DNA from: Acestrorhynchus altus
Lineage: Eukaryota > Chordata > Actinopteri > Characiformes > Acestrorhynchidae
Direction: 5' to 3'
Assembly (NCBI GenBank): GCA_034509495.1
Contig: CM067515.1
Span: forward strand, 13,148,705-13,212,704
DNA length: 64,000 bases
Position 1 is the first letter of the stretch; each line of letters opens with the position of its first letter. Of this stretch, positions 56,901 through 64,000 are shown one piece after another. The position numbers were made by a program, and so were the translations under genes. Below the pieces are notes generated by a model. It saw nothing but the letters and a program-made list of their open reading frames with translations, searched no databases and had not been told where the DNA came from.

Positions 56901-59848
56901 GACCCAAGGTTCAAAGTGGTGGAAGAATGGGAGTCCAGGTTCCTGGAGATAGTTCAGGAGTACCAGAAAGATCCAAACACAAACTTCACATTTGCCTATA
57001 TGGCTGAGGTGAGTAAAAGTGTCATGCTGTTTATACAGTCATATAAAAAACATTAGGAAATCCCATGAACCCTTTGACTTTTAAAACATGTTTAAACATA
57101 TGGACATTTGATCATCATTTTAATTATATTGAGCCTTTACACAAAATAATTTGTAAAACATAATTATTAGAAATGCAGTTTTCTTGTGGGGAAAAACTTT
57201 AGACAACATGACATTTATTACTACCTACTTAAAATGCACAGGACTAAAATTAGGTGCAGCACATCAGCTGCATATCAATAGACTATAGTTAGAGAGGACA
57301 TTGGAGGAAGCTGTCTTATTTAAACCTCAGACACGAAGTGAGTGTTATCACCATGACAAGAGCCAAAGAACTCTGAGGCATTCAAAAAAAAAAAGACCGT
57401 AGATACACGTGAGTCTAGGAAGGGATTTTTAAAAATGGAAATTCCACTGTCCAGAAAATAATTTTCAAGTGGAGAACATGTAAAGCAACATGGGCATGTA
57501 AGGCCAACCTAGCAAGTTCAGCCCAAGAGCAGCCTGTAAGATGCATAAAGAAGTCTCCAACAATTCTAAAATGATTTCATGATGACCTACAGGTAGATCT
57601 TGCCACAGTTAACTTATATTCTTTATTCTATTTATTGTTTATTGTACCCCCTTCTTAGTGTAATGTTTGTCAATAGTCTGTGTACTTGTTACATGCCATA
57701 CGTGTGTTGCTCTCACCAAGCAAAATTCCTTGTATATGTAACATACTTCTGAGTGGATGTCAAAGTGCAGCAGCTACCATTAGAAAGATGCCAAACAAGT
57801 TTGATTGTCATGGGTGGTGTGCAAGAGGGAAACCCTTGGTGTCAAAAAATGAATGATTTAAAGGAACGTGTTTTTGTGCAAAACAAATCTTATACCAACT
57901 ATAAAGCATGAGGTTGGAACTGTCATTGTTTGGGGCTGCTTTGCTGCAGCAGGGCCTGGAGAGCTCTCCATCACCGAGACCACTATGAAAACCTTCCTGT
58001 ATCTGAGGGAGCTTGAGAAAAATGTTAAACCACTGTTACAAAAGCAGATGCTGAAACATCAAACAGCTAAAAGGATTTTGCATGAAGGAGTGGGAAACTT
58101 AGTCCTGCAGTCAAATAGTGGTTGACAGCTATAGGAAACATCGAATAGACAGTATTGTCGCCCTTTGGCTTGCTCACTAGGGGTTTCTATTTCTTATCCT
58201 TTGTTTATGGGTTGTTAAACCTTTTATTTTTTGATTTCTGTAAAGCTGCTCTGTGCCAACATCAGTTGTGAAGAGCTCTATACAAATCAATTTTGATTGA
58301 TTGATATTTCGGCAAAAGGATCTATTTCTTTTACCTCACAAGAACATTTATAAGTATTTCTATTCATTAATAATTTCTATGAATTCTATTCATTTTAGTT
58401 TAGTTATACCACCTTCATCCCCCAGTATAGTTAAAATGAAGATCAACATCCATATGTTTAAATATGTTAAAACAGTGTTCATGGGGTCTCCTTTCAACAT
58501 AACTGTATCTTCATATTCATAAGAGAGTACACATTGAATATTAAAGCACAAGTAATTGCATAAAACGTTCTAACTACACGTAAACTACACTGGTTGTTTA
58601 GTTATTCTTGTTCCATCTTCATCTTTTTAAATATTTTGATAACACCATGTCAAACATTGAGAGTACATGTTATACAGGTTTTTTGCAAGTAGCAACGCAG
58701 TGTATTGAAATAAGCAATATTTACAGCTTAATTTTGTTCTCATTCCCATTAATTGTTTCCCCATCAGAGGTCTTTAGAGGATGAAATCAACAGAACTACA
58801 GTAGAAGACTTCCCCATCTTTATGATCAGCTATGCAGTCATTTTCGTTTACATTGCAATAGCACTGGGGGAATACTCATCCTTCAAACGCATCCTGGTGA
58901 GTCAAATAAGAAGAATGAATTTGTTGACATTCCCTATATGTACACAGCTCACTTGATATTTCCACATACAATCCAAACTCTCTTCACGCTTTCGTCAACG
59001 GCCCAACTTCGGCAGCTAAATGAAAATGGGTATCAAGCCTACAATTCTATTAGGTACAATAAGGTGCTCTAACCACTGAGCAATGGGTGCACCAGTATTG
59101 TATTAAACAGTTAAATGCCAGGCATGTGGGTAGGTTTACACCCCTTGGGTTTCAGACAGAAGTAAACTATATGGACAAAAGTATTGGGACACCTATATAT
59201 TCATTGTGATTCCTCTGAAATCAAGGGTATTGAAAAAGGCTTCAGCTTTTGTTACTGTAACTGTCTCTACTGTCTAGGAAAGACTCATTGCTGGGGGGCC
59301 GTCTATCCCACACGTGGCATTTGACACGGTCCATCTCATATTCTATTGGCAGTACTTCTTTACAGGGATTAAACAAGCTGTATGTGCATTTGCACATCTG
59401 TGCCAGCAATGGGTGCAACTTAAAGCAATTGAATGCAAACATTCAAAGAAGTGGACATATATAGTGTATGAATGTATGTGTAAGATGTGTGATGTGAATG
59501 TAAGATATTACAAAATTAGCCATTTGGTTGTAATTCTTGTAAACTGGTTGTTAATATTTCCTCCCTTCAAGGGAACTTTGGGAACTACAAATTGCCTTGG
59601 CAAAAGTCCCTCAGTCTAGACCATTATGAGAAATCCATTCTGAAAGCAGTGAATGTTTAAAGTAGCCTGCAGGAAGTACAGCACTGAAACACCTTATCAT
59701 ACAGATAACAGGCACAGCTTACTAGTATCAATTTACATGATTATCTGTTTAACTAATATGACTTTATATCTTAACAGCTACCCTCATAAATATACACCCT
59801 GTGCAGAGTGTAAGAAAATTAGTTAATGGGAATTTCCTTTATTGATTT

Positions 59849-59905
<57 letters not shown>

Positions 59906-62900
59906 TTGTGTCTTACAGGTGGATTCTAAGATTTTGGTTGGGCTAGGTGGTATAGGGGTTGTAGGTTGCTCAGTCCTGGCATCAATGGGCTTTTATGGCT
60001 GGGTTGGAATTCCTTCCTCGCTGATCATTGTCCAGGTGGTGCCCTTTCTTGTGCTGGCTGTTGGAGCTGATAACATTTTCATCTTTGTTCTGGAATATCA
60101 GGTAACTTCCATGATTCACACCATGCAAATCTCCCCGCTGCTTCCCTACTGTAGCCAAGTTTTGAGCCACTAAAGCAATAAAGATCTCAATCAAAAGTGT
60201 GAAACATCAGCAAACAACGATTCAGAAACAGTAGCAGAAATCAGTACAAATACAAACGAGCGAGGCAGTTCGTTTACGTTTAAAGGGGGATATTAAGTGT
60301 GGTTTCCAAACTGGGTCTTGTAAAACGCTTTCATTGTTAGTTTGGTTGGCTTCATACCTTGTGTTGTGGATGGATTTAATAGATAATTTATGAGTTTAAG
60401 CTACGATTGGGAAGGCAATAGTCGTTTTCCAACACCTAGAGTCCTTCTTAGTAACCTATTGGTCACACAAATGGAAGTCTAATGACCAGAAAGGCCCCCA
60501 TCTTCCAAATATTGGCACAAAGTATATGCTAGCTTGGTTAGTATTTGCATGGTATCTAGTTGCCAACAAGCAGAAGTAATGCAACAAAATATATAATTCA
60601 TGTTCATGAAAAACTCTAACCAAGGGCCTGCAAAGATGCATCTGTTATATCCTCGAAATTGCTTAGAATGTGGTCATTTGATGTTCATTTCAACTGTACT
60701 GAGTTGATATACAAAAATACATAAAATGGAAGAAATATCTTATAAACATCATTTGAGTAGAAATGGAATTTTCTCGTGAGGTAAATTCAGCATCAGTCTT
60801 TGTACAGATGGTTACACAAACCCCTCCCTCTGGTACAATAAAGATTTCATAGTAGTTTCTATGATGGAGAGCTCTCCATGCCCTGCTGCAGCAAAGCAGC
60901 CCCAGATCCTACCACTTCCACCTTCACGCGTCACAGCTGGTGTGAAGATCTTTTTTTGAAATGTGTTTGGTTCATGCCAAACATGCCTTCTGTTACTGTG
61001 CCCAAATAATTAAACTTCATCTGGATTCATCTGTCCAAAGCACATTGTCCCAGAAGTCCTGCTCTTTGTCTAGGTGTTCTCAGGCAGCAAGGATTTCATC
61101 TTTGTACACCTCCCATGAAAATCAAATTAGTTTGTTCTTTTTTTAATGGTAGTGGTCATGCAATGTTTTTATTTTTTTGTTTTTAGTTATATTACGTCAT
61201 GTTTCAGTATAATTCAAATGATGATCAAATGTCCATATGTTTAAATATGTTACAAAGAGTCAAAGGTGTCCAGGAGATATCCTAATTTTGTCACATGACT
61301 GTATATACAGGTGTATATATAGGGACATAAAGGGCTAATTGTTTAGTGCCACTAAGTTTGTAAGTTTAAAAATACAATCTCTCTCATCCTCTCTCTGTCC
61401 CTCTCTCTATTCCTCTCTCTCTGTTAGAGAGATGTGCGCCAGCCTGGAGAAAAGAGAGAGGAGCAGATTGGCCGAGTTCTTGGAAGTGTTGCTCCCAGCA
61501 TGCTCCTTTGCAGCTTGTCCGAATCTGTCTGTTTCTTTCTGGGTAAGACTTTCCGATCAGTGCAGTCAAAAAATATCCTTTACAAAACCATTTACACTGA
61601 TGCTACTTAGCTCAAAAAACCAAGTCAGTCAGCATCTTTAATCAGCCCGCAGATATGACGGCTTCTATTCTGTAGAAATTCCAGCGGATGTCAATTGCAC
61701 TGGATGTCATCGTGACATGTGCATATTGTTTTAGTGCACAGCTTAACTGATAACAAAGTGCAAATAAGGGATTTCCAAGGGATACGGTTCTGTACTTTAC
61801 CAACACACAAAGCTTTCTCTGTACACTGGCTTCTATGATTCCTACCGTGGGTGCAACCTGAACCTTGTCATCGTTTAGCAGGCAAAGGGCATTTCTCCTA
61901 TTAACTGATAATGATTTAGGTATGGAATAACACATTTCCCCCAATGCAATTTTCAATGTTCAGCTCTTTTCCTGGCTCTTAGCTTGACTTACATAGATGT
62001 AGTGAGCTATGTAAAAACAAAGCTGATCATTTCAAAGAGAATAGTGAATAAGAGGAAATTCACCCTAGATATCTAGACCTCTGCTGTAAATAATCAGATA
62101 GACTTAAGTTTATTTAGCCTTAAGCTTTGATATGTTGTCAGCTGTTTTAATATCCAGTCAGTTAAATTCCAGTTCAGGTGTGTTGCATTGGCTATGTGGT
62201 AGTTGTGGACCACACTATAATGATGACTCTGGCGCTTGATGCTAGTGCCCCACAATAAGAAACCTTGAGTGTGCCACTGGATTTAAATGGTTTTGAGGGG
62301 CCATTGTGCAGACTTTTTCAGATTAGGCCTAAACTTTGAGCCGTTTTATGAGCATACATTGTTAATATTTATATGAATTATACATTTACTGCATTTGGCA
62401 GATGCCCTTAATCAAAACAACTTACAAATGTGCTTTGCTGTTCACTCAGAACATATCCTTATCCTTATATTCATGTTGCTTGGACACCATTAGGAACCTC
62501 TACAAATGCTCTACTGATGTGTAGCTAAATATTGTAGTGTAGTAAATATTGCCCATATCTGTTTCAATTTTAATCATTTATTGTTTCTGGTAACCTTTAT
62601 CTTCCATCTCAATAGCATTGCAGTGCCACACTTTCCTCTAAGTGCAACTATTTTTAGACGATGACTGTTCGTTGCTGTATTGCATTTTGTATTCTGTTTA
62701 GTTTTCTCTTTGATATGTTTACTGTGTGTGTACTTCCAGGTGCTCTGAGTACCATGCCTGCTGTGAAGTCATTTGCACTCTACGCTGCCCTGGCCGTCCT
62801 CATGGATTTTGTGCTGCAGATGACTGCATTCGTGGCCCTTTTGTCCCTTGATGCTCGGCGACAGGATGCTAACCGCTGTGATCTGTTCTGCTGCTGCAGT

Positions 62901-64000
62901 GTAAAAACCCAGCGCCCCTCCAAACCCAGCCAGGGATTCCTCCTCCCACTAATGGAGAAATACTATGCCCCTGTGCTGCTCAGTCAATACTCCAGGATAG
63001 TAGTGGTATGCACCCGGCATTCTGTTAGGGTTGTACATTTCTGAACTGAGTGTTTCTGTTCCGTTTCTTGCGGAGTGCACTATATGATTCCTGTTTCCTT
63101 ATTACACATAAAATGACATTTTACAAATGACTGTCTCCTCTCTGTAGATGGTGCTGTTCCTCTTCATGTTTTGTGCTTCAATCTTCCTCATGTCACATGT
63201 GAAGGTGGGCTTGGATCAGGAGCTGGCCATGCCAACAGTAAGTGTGGTACTCCTCCACAAGCAGCAAACACACTCAATCAGTCCAAAAACCAAATCAAAC
63301 AAATGAGACAAAAATATTACACTTGCTCATGTATTTATTGATAATAATGATCCAATAGTACATATATGTGGCAAAAGAACGTGAACCTTTGCTTTCACTA
63401 TCCGTTGTGACACCCTTGTGCAGCAATAAACGCAACTAAACATTTTCCATAACCAATGGCCGTAGCCAATGGTCGACTACTCCTGGGGAGGGTAATAATG
63501 GTCTTGAATTTCCTACATTTGTAGAAAATATGTCTCACTGTGGATTTTTGGACTCCAAACTCTTTAAAGATTCATCATTCAGCCTGATGAATCTCCATTA
63601 TCTGTGCCTTGAATCATTTCCTAAAACGTGAGAGATAACAGGCCACCCACTCAAATCTGGTTGTCTGCTATTAATGAAAACGCCTGACTAATTTCACCTT
63701 CACATTATGTGCTAATCCTAAAAGTTGACATATTTTTGCCACTCACAGATATGTAATGTTAGATAATTTTCCAAAAAAAAAACACGATCAAGCTCAAATT
63801 TATGAAGAAAGTCTAAAGGGGTTTACAAACTTTCCAGCACCCCTCTGTCTGAAGTATCGTTTTAATACTGACCCATTACTCTGCCCTTTTTTCTTGTGTC
63901 CTCAGGATTCCTACATGCTGACATACTTTGAATACCTATATAAGTACTTTGAGGTTGGGGTGCCTACATACTTTGTCACAACCAAAGGCTTCAATTTCTC
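53843..64000 (+). CDS. npc1l1: NPC1-like sterol transporter, exons 1-11 (3' end outside window)
   Basis: Exons: 53843-53905, 54455-55754, 56267-56531, 56656-56756, 56836-57008, 58768-58896, 59919-60101, 61428-61542, 62740-63005, 63148-63237 and 63906 to the edge. They splice in frame to about 926 residues of an expected 1,300 or so. It is a multispanning membrane protein for cholesterol uptake at the enterocyte apical surface and endosomes. Order: signal peptide (exon 1); Cys-rich sterol-binding N-terminal domain (CSMYEECGKNP, CPSCAYNFAHIHC, TCSPNQS, LCTPQRWLDFQGD); first TM (DGVLVICLILFFLLLLLFLG); luminal domain (ELTTDPVQLWSAPNSRAR, CYAPLNP, SLEDEINRTT); sterol-sensing domain from exon 6 to 9 (PFLVLAVGADNIFIFVLEYQ, VAPSMLLCSLSESVCFFLG); and the start of the second luminal domain. 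Similarity is closer to NPC1L1 than NPC1, for example the SLEDEINRTT and LWSAPNS context. No break was seen. Confidence 0.94.
53910..53967. repeat. (TA)n(TG)n microsatellite at the npc1l1 intron 1 donor
   Basis: Starts within five bases of the exon 1 donor GTAAG: a short TA run, then about 20 TG units. Confidence 0.9.
57035..58510 (+). pseudogene. Tc1-type relic in npc1l1 intron 5
   Basis: The ends are inverted versions of each other: ACATGTTTAAACATATGGAC near 57087 and TCCATATGTTTAAATATGTT near 58450. Plus-strand pieces include LIPTIKHEVGTVIVWGCFAA at 57886, matching the HGGG-WGCF region of Tc1 transposases. There are many stops, and no DNDPKH block remains. A retroposon tail lies inside it at 58235-58300. 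Confidence 0.8.
59166..59465. mobile_element. MITE with 'ACTATATGGACAAA' ends in npc1l1 intron 6
   Basis: Starts AACTATATGGACAAAAGTAT and ends GAAGTGGACATATATAGTG, so the termini are inverted (CACTATATRKRGACA type). Its right half (TGTGCATTTGCACATCTGTG) is related to 22585-22610. No coding capacity. Confidence 0.75.
59849..59901. repeat. (TC)26 next to the npc1l1 exon 7 acceptor
   Basis: A perfect TC run ending 17 bases before the exon 7 start. It acts as, or extends, the polypyrimidine tract. Confidence 0.95.
60660..61312 (-). pseudogene. Tc1-type relic in npc1l1 intron 7, opposite orientation
   Basis: Shares CATATGTTTAAATATGTTAC with the ends of 57035-58510 and, on the minus strand, encodes WGCFAAAGHGELSI-like sequence in the 60870-60910 region. 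Internally deleted to about 650 bases. Same family as the intron 5 relic but inverted to it. Confidence 0.75.
62378..62462 (-). mobile_element. L2 3' tail, minus strand, in npc1l1 intron 8
   Basis: On the minus strand, AACAGCAAAGCACATTTGTA and AAGGGCATCTGCCAAATGCA align with the tail of the L2 fragment at 26835-26890. Confidence 0.7.

Noticed and set aside
57868..58125. 85-codon frame inside npc1l1 intron 5 as an alternative exon.
   Set aside because: It matches the GCFAA region of a Tc1 transposase and belongs to the transposon relic.

Overview
This is a vertebrate nuclear sequence, almost certainly from a ray-finned fish and probably an otophysan (characin, catfish or knifefish group). I infer this from four intron-containing vertebrate genes, a fish-style repeat load (Tc1-type transposons at many stages of decay, tRNA-derived SINEs, an L2 tail, palindromic MITEs) and long microsatellites. 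There are no bacterial operons, CRISPR arrays or rRNA/tRNA genes. The species call is an impression from repeat families, not a measurement.

Layout. (1) 298-1878, minus: an intronless alpha-2B adrenergic receptor (adra2b), with a GC-rich candidate promoter near 2641-3010. (2) 12006-15521, minus: a complete four-exon dusp2, an inducible nuclear MAP-kinase phosphatase, with two perfect CArG boxes about 0.3 kb upstream. adra2b next to DUSP2 matches the human arrangement and supports both names. (3) 15.6-31 kb: no gene recognised; nested MITEs, an 0.85 kb minisatellite, a local duplication, a Tc1 pseudogene and an L2 fragment. (4) 31299-39042, minus: an eight-exon gene rebuilt here by hand that encodes a 311-residue Izumo1-like sperm membrane protein. 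Its hinge is split over a 21-base microexon, and an apparently intact Sleeping Beauty-like Tc1 transposon lies 49 bases from that microexon. (5) 39-53.5 kb: no gene recognised; dispersed repeats and microsatellites. (6) 53843 to the right edge, plus: the first eleven exons of npc1l1, the polytopic sterol transporter, with two oppositely oriented relics of one Tc1 family in its introns. It runs off the window.

The four host genes do not form a pathway (amine receptor, MAPK feedback, sperm-egg adhesion, sterol uptake); they are simply neighbours. For all three multi-exon genes the exon phases add up to open frames without any correction, so I see no broken host gene. The most unusual material is in izumo1: the microexon, the long TG tract directly before the next acceptor, and the young transposon between them.
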